DNA of 39,668 nt from JADJOY01 sp046331705 [NCBI: bacterium]. GTDB lineage: Bacteria; JADJOY01. How positions within the stretch are numbered: position 1 is the first letter of the stretch; every line of letters begins with the position of its first letter. The notes beneath the pieces are model-generated. The model worked only from the letters and a program-made list of their open reading frames with translations, had not been told where the DNA came from and ran no database searches. The position numbers and the translations under genes were made by a program. Where the stretch lies: positions 1 to 39,668 of the forward strand of contig JAXLQJ010000066.1 in assembly GCA_046331705.1 (NCBI GenBank), given 5' to 3'. Below, piece after piece: positions 23,313 to 35,814 of this stretch.

Positions 23313-23348
23313 CGGGCCGGCCTCGTCGCGGCCGGCCCGCTGTTTTTT
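23313..23348 (+). terminator. Rho-independent terminator after the SGNH hydrolase
   Basis: Perfect 10-bp stem CGGGCCGGCC (23313-23322) and GGCCGGCCCG (23330-23339) with a seven-base loop, followed by CTGTTTTTT (T run 23343-23348). Confidence 0.9.
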
Positions 23349-23446
23349 CGGCCGGCGCCGCTTGCGCCGCAATGGTGGTAAGAGGGACGACGATCCCGTC
23401 GCGAGAGCGGTCCGCGCGCGCGTGCGCGGCCCGTGGAGCGTGAGTC

Positions 23447-24580
23447 ATGACGCACGAGTCGTCGGTCGACAGCATCGTCATCGGAGCAGGTGTGATGGGC
23501 TCGGCGATCGCCTTGCGGCTCGCCCAGGCCGGACAGCGGGTGGTCGTCCTCGAACGCGCGGTTCCCGGCGCGGAGGCGTCGAGCGCCGCGGCGGGCATCC
23601 TCGGTCCGCAGGTCGAGGCGGAGGCGGATGGCCCGCTCTTCCGGTTGGCGCTGGCATCGCGTGAGCGCTACCCGGCCTTCAGCGAGGAGCTCCACGCGGC
23701 CACCGGTCACGACCTGGGCTTTCGCCGGGTCGGCGTGGTGCGAGCGATGGCCACGGAAGACGAGCTCGAAGCGTGGCTCGCCGAGCGCGCATGGCAGGGC
23801 GCGGCGGGACTCTCGGTGCGGGTGGTGCGCGGCGCGGAGCTCGCGGAGGTGGAGCCGGCGCTCGGCACCCACCTGCCGGCGGCGGTCCATCTCGCCGACG
23901 AGGCGCAGGTGGATGCGCAGGCGCTGGCGCTCGCGTTGCCCGAGGCGGCGCGCCGTGCAGGCGCGCGCTTCGAGCGCGCCGCGGTGTTGCGGGTCCGTGT
24001 CGAGGGCCGACGCGTGACCGGCGTCGACCTCGACTCCGGCCCACGCCACGCTGCGGCGGTGGTGGTCGCCGCCGGCGCATGGACGGGCCAGGTGGTGGGC
24101 GCGGCGCTTCCTCACGACGCGGTGAGCCCGGTTCGTGGGCAAATGGTGCTGCTCAAGGTCGAAGGGGACGTGGTCGGTCCCCGCACGATCGTCTTCGGCG
24201 CGAGCGGCTACGCGGTGCCGCGCGCGCAGGGCCGCGTGCTGCTCGGTTCCAGCATGGAGCGAGTCGGCTTCGACAAGCGCGTGACCGCGGCCGGCGTGGC
24301 GGGAATCCTCGGTCACGCGCTCGCGATCCTGCCGGGGCTCGGCCGCGCCACGCTCGAATCCACCTGGGCCGGGTTTCGCCCCGCGCCGCGCGACGGGCTG
24401 CCGCTGATCGGCGCCACGCACGTGGACGGGCTGTTCGTCGCGAGCGGTCACCACCGCAACGGCATCCTGCTGACGCCGATCACCGCGGACCTGGTGGCCG
24501 ACGCGGTCTTGGGCCGCGCCAGCGCGCTCGACCCCACCCCGTTCCGTCCGACCCGATTCTCCCTGGACGCCCCCGGGTGA
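23447..24580 (+). CDS. thiO: Glycine oxidase ThiO / FAD-dependent amine oxidase
   Basis: A 377-residue DAAO-family flavoenzyme. ThiO oxidises glycine to the iminoacetate used for the thiazole moiety of thiamine. The FAD fold begins SIVIGAGVMGSAIALRLAQ, with the acidic VVLERAVPG after strand 2. SSAAAGILGPQVEAEADGP and the C-terminal WAGFRPAPRDGLPLIG and ASGHHRNGILLTPITA are close to the ThiO subfamily pattern. GGAG lies about 12 bases before the ATG, a somewhat long spacing. No other thi genes are nearby, so a related amine oxidase remains possible. Confidence 0.85.
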   Translation: MTHESSVDSIVIGAGVMGSAIALRLAQAGQRVVVLERAVPGAEASSAAAGILGPQVEAEADGPLFRLALASRERYPAFSEELHAATGHDLGFRRVGVVRAMATEDELEAWLAERAWQGAAGLSVRVVRGAELAEVEPALGTHLPAAVHLADEAQVDAQALALALPEAARRAGARFERAAVLRVRVEGRRVTGVDLDSGPRHAAAVVVAAGAWTGQVVGAALPHDAVSPVRGQMVLLKVEGDVVGPRTIVFGASGYAVPRAQGRVLLGSSMERVGFDKRVTAAGVAGILGHALAILPGLGRATLESTWAGFRPAPRDGLPLIGATHVDGLFVASGHHRNGILLTPITADLVADAVLGRASALDPTPFRPTRFSLDAPG

Positions 24581-24617
24581 ATCCGCGCATTTCCCGCTGC
24601 GCGCGCACCACGCGTTC

Positions 24618-24647
24618 TTGCGAGCGCTCTCGCCGCTCGACTACTAT
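24618..24647 (+). promoter_or_regulatory. Promoter candidate of the PilZ protein gene
   Basis: TTGCGA (24618-24623), 18 bases, TACTAT (24642-24647), about 64 bases before the ATG. Confidence 0.45.
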
Positions 24648-24710
24648 CGCTCCGCCGCATCGACCGAAAGGCCGCCTCGGTCGCCACCTCGCCCGCCGCG
24701 ACACATCCTC

Positions 24711-26483
24711 ATGACGACCAAGGACCCGGCCTCGGACGCGCGCAAGACCGCTCGTTTCGACGTATCACTGCCGATCCGATTCACCGAGGATGGCGAGAAC
24801 TTCGGCGAGGGCGTCGTCACGTCGCTGAGCTCGATCGGGATGTTCATCCAGACGGAGCGAGTCCCGACGCTCGGCGTCAGCGTGTGGTTCGATCTCGGCT
24901 TCGGTCGCGCGGCGCCGCCGCTGCGCGGCCGCGCCAAGGTCGGCACGCTCAACCGGCGCTTCGGCACCGACGTCGTCACCGGATTCGGCGTCGAGTTCGA
25001 CGAGCCCCGCGAGGACATCAACGACGCGCTCAACCTGCTCGAGCCGAGCTATCCGGGAGCGGTTCGGCTGGACACCCACGGTAGCCTGGTCTGGCCGATC
25101 CTGCCCGATTCCGAGCGCCCCGAGATGGGACACGAGGGCGACGGCTTGCGCATTTGCACGCCCCGCGGGTGGGTAGGCGCGGGAGGCGAGTGCGGCAACG
25201 AAGCGCCAGCGGTGGCGGTGGGTGCCTCGCTCAACCGACCCATCCAGGATTTCCTGGACATGGTCCGGGATCTCAACGCGCAAGTCCTGTCGTGTGAGCA
25301 CGACGCCATCGAGTTCGCGTATCAGGGGCGGCGCTTGGGCCCCAGCGGCGGCATCCCCAAAGGCATCCTGGTCGCCGGATTGATGGCCCTCGATCGCGAG
25401 GAGGACCTGGCGCGAGCCGAAGCGCAGGCGGAGAGCGAGGAGGCCGTCCCCACGGTGGGTGTGAACGGCACCGCCAGCGAGGAAGGCGGCGAGTGGACGC
25501 TCGATCTCACGGACCTGGACGAGATGCCCGCCTCGGCGGAGATCGCGCCGGACGAATCAGCCGAGGCCCGATCGCCGGCGCCGGTCGAGCCCGAGCCTCC
25601 CGTGGAAGCGCCCGCGGAAGAGCCCGCTCGAGCACCGCTCCGGCCGTCGCGCGCGGTCGCCGAGGAGCTGCGCGGCCGAGCGTTGCTGGATCTGCTGGCG
25701 GCGCAGATGCGCATCGTCGACGATCTGGGCTGCGGCGGCTGGCGGCTCGAGCACATGTGGAGCGAGCAGCTCGAGTCGATCGAGGAAGCCCGTGCGCTGC
25801 TCGCCGAGTCGGTGGCGCGCTTGGCGGAGATCGGCGGCGCCCCGGACGCGGGTGAAGGCGAAGCGCCGCGCGAGCCCGGGACGGAGAGCGTCGGCGGCGT
25901 CGCGGCGGTCGAGACCTTCCTCGTGCGCGTGCTGTGGAACGCTCGCGCGCTGACGCCCTCGGACGAGTCCTTTCGGGCGTACGACGAGTTCGTCGAGACG
26001 GAGAAGGGAGCGCGAGCCGAAGCGCGCGCGGAGGCGCGCGCGGCGAAGGAGCCCGGCAAGAAGCGGCTCTTCGAGGCCACCACCACCACCACGGTGCGGG
26101 TGCGCGCCACCACGCCCACGTGGAAGATCGCCGTGGCGGTGGCGCTCGTGGCGGCGGCTGCTGGCGCCGGCTACTGGAGCTTGCGCAAGTCGCAAGTGAT
26201 TCTCGATTCCGCCAAGATCGTCCCGCCCAGCTCGCTCACGGTGGATGCGCTCACGCAAGCGATGGCCGAGGCGCCGAGCGCCGTGGTGATGACCGTCGAG
26301 GCCGTGAGCGTCTCCGGCAACGCCGTGCGGGTGACCGTCCCGTCCGATTGGCAGAACCAGGGCAAGGTCGAGCGGCAGCGCGAGTTCGAGGCGCTGGTCT
26401 CGGTTCTCGCCGACAAGGGTTTCGCGAGCGGTCGCCATCAGCGCGGAGGGTCGAGCGCGCCAAGTGGGCCAACGGGATGGTGA
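24711..26483 (+). CDS. PilZ-domain protein with one transmembrane segment; C-terminus frameshifted
   Basis: A 590-residue protein in the given frame. Residues 13-112 form a PilZ-like domain (RFDVSLPIRFTEDGENFGEG, then TSLSSIGMFIQTE in the position of the DxSxxG motif, and VTGFGVEFDEP). The canonical RxxxR and the acidic residue of DxSxxG are weak, so c-di-GMP binding is uncertain. A long Glu/Ala/Pro-rich middle follows, then a transmembrane helix at about 471-491 (WKIAVAVALVAAAAGAGYWS) and a periplasmic tail. After FASGRHQRGG the frame appears wrong. Skipping bases gives VAISAEGRA and then AKWANGMVNLID with a stop at 26495-26497, a much more protein-like ending. This marks the left edge of the indel-rich patch. 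Confidence 0.8.
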   Translation: MTTKDPASDARKTARFDVSLPIRFTEDGENFGEGVVTSLSSIGMFIQTERVPTLGVSVWFDLGFGRAAPPLRGRAKVGTLNRRFGTDVVTGFGVEFDEPREDINDALNLLEPSYPGAVRLDTHGSLVWPILPDSERPEMGHEGDGLRICTPRGWVGAGGECGNEAPAVAVGASLNRPIQDFLDMVRDLNAQVLSCEHDAIEFAYQGRRLGPSGGIPKGILVAGLMALDREEDLARAEAQAESEEAVPTVGVNGTASEEGGEWTLDLTDLDEMPASAEIAPDESAEARSPAPVEPEPPVEAPAEEPARAPLRPSRAVAEELRGRALLDLLAAQMRIVDDLGCGGWRLEHMWSEQLESIEEARALLAESVARLAEIGGAPDAGEGEAPREPGTESVGGVAAVETFLVRVLWNARALTPSDESFRAYDEFVETEKGARAEARAEARAAKEPGKKRLFEATTTTTVRVRATTPTWKIAVAVALVAAAAGAGYWSLRKSQVILDSAKIVPPSSLTVDALTQAMAEAPSAVVMTVEAVSVSGNAVRVTVPSDWQNQGKVERQREFEALVSVLADKGFASGRHQRGGSSAPSGPTGW

Positions 26484-26497
26484 ATCTGATCGATTGA

Positions 26498-26522
26498 GCG
26501 GTGGCGCGCGCGTCGCCACCGC
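26498..26522. terminator. Hairpin between convergent PilZ and uvrA genes
   Basis: Perfect 9-bp stem GCGGTGGCG (26498-26506) and CGCCACCGC (26514-26522), seven-base loop. A second small hairpin, GGAGGC loop TGAC, follows at 26537-26552. No T run; probably a bidirectional terminator. Confidence 0.55.
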
Positions 26523-26570
26523 CGGTTGCGGCGGACGGAGGCTGACGCCTCCCTTCCGAGCCTTCCTAGC

Positions 26571-29420
<2,850 letters not shown>

Positions 29421-29557
29421 GCTCTCGCTCGTCGTTCGCTCGTGCGCAGTGCGCGCCGAGGATAGCACAACGCCGTCGTTCGACCGCGTTGCGAACGAGA
29501 GCGCCCGTGACCCGTCCCAGGCGGGGGCGCGACGCGCCCCAGGGAACCCGCGCCGCG

Positions 29558-29736
29558 CTACTGGGCGCGTTCGACGGTCACGAACGGATCGCCGTCAGCG
29601 TCACGCTCGACGGTCACCGCCCACAGTTGCAGCACACGTCGCAGTCCTGGACGAACGAGCCGGTGGTGGACGGGTCGATCACCAGATCGATGGATTCGCC
29701 GCAATACGGGCACGCCACCGCGACCTCATCGTGCAC
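29558..29736 (-). pseudogene. CPXCG-motif small cysteine-rich protein, one-base deletion
   Basis: Short zinc-ribbon-like protein of the CPXCG family: VACPYCGESIDLVIDPSTTG is followed by SFVQDCDVCC, giving CPYC and CDVCC ligand pairs. In the given sequence the frame then stops early. Restoring one base near 29645 continues it as LWAVTVERDADGDPFVTVER to the TAG at 29558-29560, the usual family ending, about 59 residues. The GTG start at 29736 follows GAGGA and overlaps the end of the upstream PIG-L gene by 11 bases, suggesting coupling. Confidence 0.8.
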
Positions 29737-30902
29737 GAACGTCCTCGCGCTTGGTCGAGCCGGCGCGCGCGTGGCGCGTGGGCTCCACCGATCGATTGGG
29801 CACGGCCCACGGGAAGTGGGCCACCACGCCTCCCGACGACCTGCGGGGTGAGCTCGAAGAAGAGCTCGTTGGTGCGCACGAACGCGTTCAAGAACGCGGG
29901 CGAGATGGCGAGCTGACTCGAGTAGCGGTCGAGCGCCGCGCGCTTCTGGCCGCGCTGCGAATCGTCGAGGGCCAGGCTCCTCACCGTCACTTCGCGCCGG
30001 AATCTTGGGCGGCGGCGGCTCGATGGACGTGGAGGTGAGCTCGCCAGGGCTCGGGTTCCACTCCATCCAGCCCGACGGCCAGTTCGGCCAGTGGACCAGA
30101 TACGCGAGCAGTCGCGGGCTCGCGGGTGTGGTGGTTCGCGCGGCCGCTCAGGCGCTGCCAATCCTCGAGCGCCAGCAGGGTGAAGATCCCCGCGCGGAAC
30201 AGTCGGGATGGATGTCCACGGGATCCGGCAGCGCCACCACGGTGGTGCGTCTCGCGCAGGATCGCGTCCAGCTCCGCGCCTTGCGGTGCTGGCGCCGCTG
30301 TAGAGGAAGGCGTGGATCGCGCGCTTCGTCGTAGGGTGGGTCCGCGGCGCCGGTCGTCCTGGGACCGCTCCGGTTTCGAACGCGGCCAATGATCGTCGAG
30401 AAGGCCCTTGAGACCGCCGTCGAGAAGCCGAGCAGCTCGACGTCGATGCGGCCGCCGCCCAGGGTCTCGCGGCGCTCGCCTCCGCCTCGCCGATGCGGCG
30501 CTCGCCGTACGCGACGTACTCGTGCGGTTGCGGCGGGGTCTCCGGGAATGACCGTCGAACCGCGTCCTGATAGCCGTCGCCGGCGGTCACCAGCACCACG
30601 CGAACGCTGCCGCCGCTGGCGAGCGTGCTGGATCAGCCCTGCGGTGGCGATCGTCTGTCGTGGATGGGCGCCACCACCAGCAGACGTTCGCCATTGCCGA
30701 GAGCGAGTGGCGCCAGCGCATCGGCGCTCGCCGAGCGGGCGGCCAGCGTGACGGCGAGGCACGCGGCGATGGCGACCAGGACGCCGGCGCGGCGAGGCGA
30801 AGGGGACCGCGAGCGGTAACCGCCACGCGCGCGGCCGCAGGTCTCGGGGAGATCGTTGGTTCGGGTGCGCTCGGGGCTCGCGCGAATGGAACCAAGCAGC
30901 AT
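29726..30902 (-). pseudogene. PIG-L family deacetylase, exported, frame broken by indels
   Basis: Zn-dependent N-acetylglucosaminyl de-N-acetylase (LmbE/PIG-L) family. After a signal peptide (GVLVAIAACLAVTLAARSAS, about 30790-30730) come ERLLVVAP and TIATAGLIQHA, flanking the expected HPDDE metal motif, which is garbled here. Next are VVLVTAGDGYQDAVRRSFPE, YVAYGERRIGEAEA, RIDVELLGFS, THPTTKRAIHAFLYSG and VVALPDPVDIHPD (the second His/Asp metal site). The last part reads GVVAHFPWAVPNRSVEPTRH in its frame and ends at the TGA 29726-29728. At least six frame changes are needed. The start ATG at 30902 is provisional. Likely intact in the organism. Confidence 0.75.
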
Positions 30903-31005
30903 AACGGCTCGGCGAGCTCGGATCGAAGGCCTCGCTTCGTTTCGACGGTGACGGTTGATCGGCTGCCCGGGGCCGGGGCAAAGTCGCGCACAGGCGGAGG
31001 AACGT

Positions 31006-33035
31006 GTGAAGACGACGAGCGAGGTCACGGTTACGGTCGCAGCGCGGAAGCGGCGAGCCGTCGCGGCGTTGTCGATGCTGGTCGGTCTGGTCGGGGCGCT
31101 GGCGGCGGGCTGCGGCTCGGACGACGCGTCCACGACCTCCGCCAGCGGTACGGAGATCTGTTCGACGTGGCGGCGGCCCTCGAGGGCAGCGCGGGCTTCT
31201 TCGATTTCCCGTGGCCGAGCGATGTGCGGCTTCGCGAGGACGGTCGCATCGATCTCTCCGGGTTTCCGCTGCCCGCCGGTCCGCCGAGCTTGCGCGAGTT
31301 CATCGGGGCCTACCTCGGCCGGATCGCCGATCACACGTACGGCTTCGGCGCAATCACGGCGCGTTCTTCCGTTCGAGCGGCAACCTCGATCCGGCGACGT
31401 TGCCGTTCGGCGCGGCGGCCCGCTCCCTCGACGCGTCCATCTTCTTGCTCGACGTCGATCCGCGCTCGCCCTCGCGCGGCGAGCGCGTCACGTGGTGGTC
31501 TCGTACCAGTACGACGCCGCGATCTACGGACTACCAATCTGCTGGCCATCTCGCCGCTGCTCGGCTTTCCTGCGTCCCGGCAACCGCTATGCGTTCGTCG
31601 TCACCAGCGCGGTGAAGGATGCCGCGGGCCGCCCGCTGGCGCCGGCGCCGACGTTCTCCCGGGTGCGCGACGGGGCGCGCAACGGCGGCGAGCGCTCAAG
31701 CGGCTCGTGGAGGGCTTCATCGGCCGCTCTGGGAAACGCTGGAGTCGAGCGGCGGGCCGGCTCCGCGGGTGGTGGCCGCCGCGGTCTTCACCACCCGCGA
31801 CGTGGTCGGCGAGATCTTTCCGGATTGCGGGTGGATGCGCCAACGTGACGGTCGAGCCGCCCAGCGAGCTCGCGTTCAAGAAGGACGCCGGACTACGAGT
31901 TCGTGGGCCTGCTACGCGAGCACAGCTTCCAGACCGGCACGCGCCCTATACCAGCGGCGGCGAGATCCTCTTCGACGCCGAGGCGATCGATCGTCCAGCG
32001 CACCGAGAGCCTGCGCTTCTCGCTCACCATTGCCGAGGCGCGCCGCCGGCGAGCGGCTGGCCGGTGGTGGTCTACGCCCGCGGCACCGGGAGGGCGACTA
32101 CGAAGGCCTGGTGCGTCGCGAGGCGATCGCCTCGCGGCGAACGACTCGCCGCCATCGGCATCGACCAGCCGATCCACGGCGAGCGCGTGCCCGGCGGCGA
32201 CGACTGGTCAGTCGCGCTTCTTCTTCAACGCTACCTCAACCCCGGTCGCGGCGCGCGACAACTTGCGCCAGTCCGCCGCGGACAACGTCCAGCAGCTGCG
32301 TTTCGTGCGCCGGCTGGTGATCTCCATCCCGAAGGCACCGAGACCCGCTTCGATGCGAGCAGGTAGGTATTTCATGGAACGCCGCAGGGCGGCACCGAGG
32401 GGCCGCTCTTCGTCGGCGCCGAGGACCAGATCGGCGCGGTGTTGAGCGGCTCGGGCGGCGGGCTGCGCCTCACGCTGCTCCAGAAGACGCTGCCGGTGCC
32501 AGTGGTGTTCCTGGTCGAGGCGCTGGCGGGTGCGCTCGGCACGCACCGGGCTCGATCGCTTCCATCCGCTGACGCAAGCTGCTGCGGCTCTTCATCGAGG
32601 AAGGCGACCCGCTCAACTACGCGCCCTATTACGCGCGCTACTCGCGCGGCGCGCCGCCTCGGTGTTCATGCTCGAGGGGCTGCTCGGGCTGGGTGCCGTA
32701 CACCGCCATCGGTGCCCACGCCCTCGCCGGCGGGCGCCGATCGTGGAGTCGGGTGTGGAAGCCGATCCGACGGCATGGATCTCGCCGGTCTCTCGCGCCA
32801 CTCACGCCGCCGGTGCGCGACCTTGTGCGTTCAGACCGACGGCACGCGCGTCACGCTCGGCCTCGTCCAGTACCCGAAGGACGGTCACTACACGCTCTTC
32901 GACAACCCCGAGGGCACCTACCAGTACGGCCACTTCCTCGGATCGTGCGCGCGGACGATCCCGATCCCCCGCGCCGCCGTGGTCGCAGCGCCTGAGCCGC
33001 GGCGCCGGCCGGCTGCGCCTGCTTCGCCCTTCTGA
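31006..33035 (+). pseudogene. Lipase/esterase-like lipoprotein, frame broken by indels
   Basis: The GTG at 31006 follows GGCGGAGGAAC and encodes a lipoprotein signal ending LVGALAAGC. Across shifting frames one reads FFDFPWPSDVRLREDGRIDL, FGAAARSLDASIFLLDVDP, NRYAFVVTSAVKDAAGRPL, RVVAAAVFTTRDVVGEIF, GWPVVVYARGTG, RLAAIGIDQPIHGERVPGG, IGAVLSGSGGGLRLTLLQKT and DGHYTLFDNPEGTYQYGHFL. The FPWPSD opening and the VVVYxxGTGG oxyanion-type turn resemble bacterial lipases with a Lipase_bact_N-type domain. The nucleophile serine is not clearly readable (GTPQGG-like near 32375). Function is tentative. About ten frame changes occur over 2 kb. Confidence 0.6.
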
Positions 33036-33089
33036 GCCTTCCCGATCACGACTACGCTCAGCAGCTGCGCGGGGCGACGCGCGAGGCCC

Positions 33090-33837
33090 ATTCCGCGAAC
33101 CGCGATCGATCCTCGACCGTACCTCCAGCCGACCTACTTTCTCGACATGGCTGCCGTCGCTTCGCCTTCGCGACCGCGGCGATCGGCGACGCGGCGGACG
33201 AGCGCGCGAAGGCGGTCCGGCTCTTCTGCGCGGTGCGCGACGGCGTGCGCTACGACCCCTACAGCGCCGACCTCTCGGCGAAGGTCGTTTCCGCGCCAGC
33301 AACGTGCTCGCCCGCGGCAGCGCTTGCGATGCCCAAGGCGATCGCGCTGGCCGCGTGCGCGCGCCGTCGGCATACCCGCGCGGCTCGGGTTCGCCGGACG
33401 TCCGCGATCACCTCGCCACCGAGAAGCTGCGGGAGCGGATGGGGACCGACGTGTTCGCGTTCCACGGCTACGTCGAGCTGTGGCTCGGCAGGCGCTGGGT
33501 GAGCGCCCACCTTCAATCTCTCGCTGTGCGAGAAGTTCCGGTGAAACCGCTCGATTTCGACGGCGAGCACGACGCGCTCTTCCATCCCTTCGACCGCGAC
33601 GGCCAGCAGCACATGGAATACCTGCGCTACCGCGGCGAGCACGCGGACTTCCCCATCGACGAGATGCTTTCGGTGTGGCGGGAGATCTACCCCTACATGT
33701 TCGGCGAGTCGGTGAGCGCCACGCACGCCGCGGCGCGCATGGCTGGCGGTGATTTCGAGTCCGAGGCCGCCGCCGAGAGTGGAGTCGAGACGGACGCGGC
33801 GGCGCGGGCCGAGTCGCCGCGCGGGAGCGCGAACTGA
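33090..33837 (+). pseudogene. Transglutaminase-like protein, 5' half broken by indels
   Basis: The start is not determinable; the first recognisable residues are YLQPTYFLDM (about 33119), the usual opening of this family. Then, in changing frames, come DAADERAKAVRLFCAV, RDGVRYDPYSADLS, FRASNVLARGSA with the expected catalytic Cys just before MPKAIALAA, VGIPARLGFA, DVFAFHGYVELWLG with the catalytic His, and a WVSAHPSFNLSLCEKF-like stretch. From about 33545 the frame is clean to the TGA at 33835-33837. That stop overlaps the amidase ATG as TGATG, so the two are coupled. Such proteins may act as cysteine proteases or amide hydrolases. Confidence 0.75.
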
Positions 33838-35288
33838 TGGCACTCGATCCGCTGATCCGGCTCTCCGGCGCGGAGCTCGCGGCGCGCATTCGCACGCGCG
33901 AGCTTTCCTCGCTGGAGGCGGTGGACGCGCACATCGCCCAGATCCAGCGCGTGAACCCACGCCTCAACGCGATGGTCGCCGAGCGATTCGCCGCCGCGCG
34001 CGAGGAAGCGCGCCGCGCCGACGCGGTGCTCGCGGCCACCGCCGATCCGGCCGAGCTTCCGCCGTTTCACGGGGTGCCGTGCTCCATCAAGGAATGCTTC
34101 GCGCTCACCGGGATGCCGCAGACGTCCGGCTTGGTCTCGCGCCGCGGCTTCGTGGCGCCGAGCGACGCCACCGCCGTCGCCCGGCTGCGCGCGGCGGGGG
34201 CGATCCCGCTCGGCGTCACCAACGTCTCCGAGCTCTGCATGTGGATGGAGTCGAACAACCGCGTCTACGGCCGCTCCAACAACCCGTACGATCCGCGCCG
34301 CACGGTGGGCGGTAGCTCGGGGGGCGAGGGTGCGATCGTGGGCGCGGGCGGAGCGCCGTTCGGCCTCGGCTCCGACGTGGGCGGGTCGATTCGCATGCCC
34401 GCGTTCTTCAACGGCGTCTTCGGTCACAAGCCCACCGGCGGGCTCATCCCCAACTCGGGCCAGTTCCCGATGCCGACCGGCGACGTGCGTCGCTACTGCA
34501 CCACCGGGCCGCTGGCGCGTCGCGCCGAGGACCTCATGCCCCTGGTGCGCATCCTCGCCGGACCGGACGGCATCGACGGCGGGTGCATCGCTCGCACGCT
34601 CGGCGATCCCGCCAGCGTGCGGCTCGAGGGTCTACGGGTGGTGAGCATCGAGGACAACGGGCTCATCCCGGTGAGCAACGATCTGCGCCAAGCGCAGCGC
34701 CGCGTGGCCGAAGCGCTCGCGGCGCGCGGCGCGCGCGTGGAGTGGGAGCACGTGCCGCGCCTCAAGCAATCGCTCGAGATCTGGTCGGCGATGCTCGCGA
34801 CGGGTGGCGCCGACGACTTCGCGGCGTTGCTCGGCGACGGGACACCGGTGAATGCGTGGAAGGAGCTGGCCAAGTGGTCGTTCGGCCGCTCGAACCACAC
34901 GCTGCCGGCGATCGTGCTCGCGCTGCTCGAGAAGGTGCCCAAATGGACGCCGGGGCGGACACAGCGTCTCGCGGCGCTCGGTGCCGAGCTACGCGCTCAG
35001 CTCGTCGATCTCATCGGGCCGCGCGGGGTGCTGCTCTATCCGCCCTACGCGAGCGTCGCGCCGCGGCACGCGTTTCCGCTGGTGCCGCCGATTTGCTGGG
35101 CCTACACCGCGATCCTCAACGTCATGGAGCTGCCCGTCACGCAGGTGCCGCTCGGCCTCGACGCCAACGGCGTGCCGTTGGGCGTGCAGGTGGCCGCGGT
35201 CCACGGCAACGACCACCTCACCATCGGCGTCGCGTGCGAGCTGGAACGGATCTTCGGCGGGTGGGTGGTGCCGTCGCTCGCCGCCTGA
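33837..35288 (+). CDS. Amidase-signature hydrolase (FAAH-like motif set)
   Basis: A 483-residue amidase-signature enzyme hydrolysing a carboxylic amide. The Ser-cisSer-Lys triad is clear: Lys85 in GVPCSIKECFAL, Ser160 in TVGGSSGGEGAIV, Ser184 in GLGSDVGGSIRMPAF. The GGSSGGEGA and SDVGGSIR wording is that of fatty-acid-amide-hydrolase-like amidases rather than GatA. GatA is also unlikely because no gatB or gatC is present. The ATG overlaps the transglutaminase stop (TGATG), suggesting joint translation and a linked role in amide metabolism. The gene is free of frameshifts. Substrate unknown. Confidence 0.92.
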   Translation: MALDPLIRLSGAELAARIRTRELSSLEAVDAHIAQIQRVNPRLNAMVAERFAAAREEARRADAVLAATADPAELPPFHGVPCSIKECFALTGMPQTSGLVSRRGFVAPSDATAVARLRAAGAIPLGVTNVSELCMWMESNNRVYGRSNNPYDPRRTVGGSSGGEGAIVGAGGAPFGLGSDVGGSIRMPAFFNGVFGHKPTGGLIPNSGQFPMPTGDVRRYCTTGPLARRAEDLMPLVRILAGPDGIDGGCIARTLGDPASVRLEGLRVVSIEDNGLIPVSNDLRQAQRRVAEALAARGARVEWEHVPRLKQSLEIWSAMLATGGADDFAALLGDGTPVNAWKELAKWSFGRSNHTLPAIVLALLEKVPKWTPGRTQRLAALGAELRAQLVDLIGPRGVLLYPPYASVAPRHAFPLVPPICWAYTAILNVMELPVTQVPLGLDANGVPLGVQVAAVHGNDHLTIGVACELERIFGGWVVPSLAA

Positions 35289-35553
35289 TCCCTCGGGCAG
35301 GCGTCCCGGGCGGACGTTCCAAAGCGTCCCGCCAAATGTCCCACCCTCGGTCAAGAAGCCCCGACGGGCCGAGACGATTCGTCAGCAATGTGCCACTTAG
35401 CGCGGGCCGATTCGGCCCGGCCTCGAGAAAGGCCAATGGTTTTGCGACGCACATTCTCGGCGCCCGAAGCGCTAGCCGGGCGCGCGTCTTGCTTTAGTCC
35501 CGATCGAGCCGCCGACCGGCAGGGGTCGGGCGGGCTCGAAAGGCGGCTTGGGA

Positions 35554-35814
35554 ATGATCGTCGAATGCGCCTGGTGCGGCGCCCTCCTGGGACAGAAGGA
35601 GCCCCTGCTCGATACCCGGCCCACGTCGGGAATCTGCGACGAGTGCGTCGAGCAGCTCGAGTCGGGACAGGTCTGTGCAGCGCCCCGGCTTCGCTCCCCA
35701 TCGCCCCGAATTCGCGCGCTCCGGCGCGCTGGCCCTTTCGAGCTGGGCTCACCGGCGCTCATGGGCATCCACGAGCTACCCACGGTCCGCGTGCGCCGCT
35801 CCCACCGACACTGA
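35554..35814 (+). CDS. Small CxxC zinc-ribbon-like protein
   Basis: An 86-residue protein with CAWCGALLGQKEPL, then a 16-residue spacer and GICDECVEQLESG, i.e. two CxxC pairs likely binding zinc. Short proteins with C-x-W/Y-C-G...KEP...THGICxEC are seen in delta-proteobacterial-type genomes as orphan genes. No function is known to me. The second half (Pro/Arg/Ser-rich) is less convincing, so the real protein may be shorter or the tail disordered. The start at 35554 follows a weak GGCTTGGGA. It stands alone: 265 bases after the amidase and 192 before the SDR, with no other signal in either gap. Confidence 0.6.
   Translation: MIVECAWCGALLGQKEPLLDTRPTSGICDECVEQLESGQVCAAPRLRSPSPRIRALRRAGPFELGSPALMGIHELPTVRVRRSHRH

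Noticed and set aside
20584-23598. A 1004-residue open frame on the minus strand
   Set aside because: Only the last 233 residues (20584-21285) are protein-like. The rest is the low-complexity Arg/Ala/Gly shadow of the PaaX-like and SGNH genes in GC-rich DNA.
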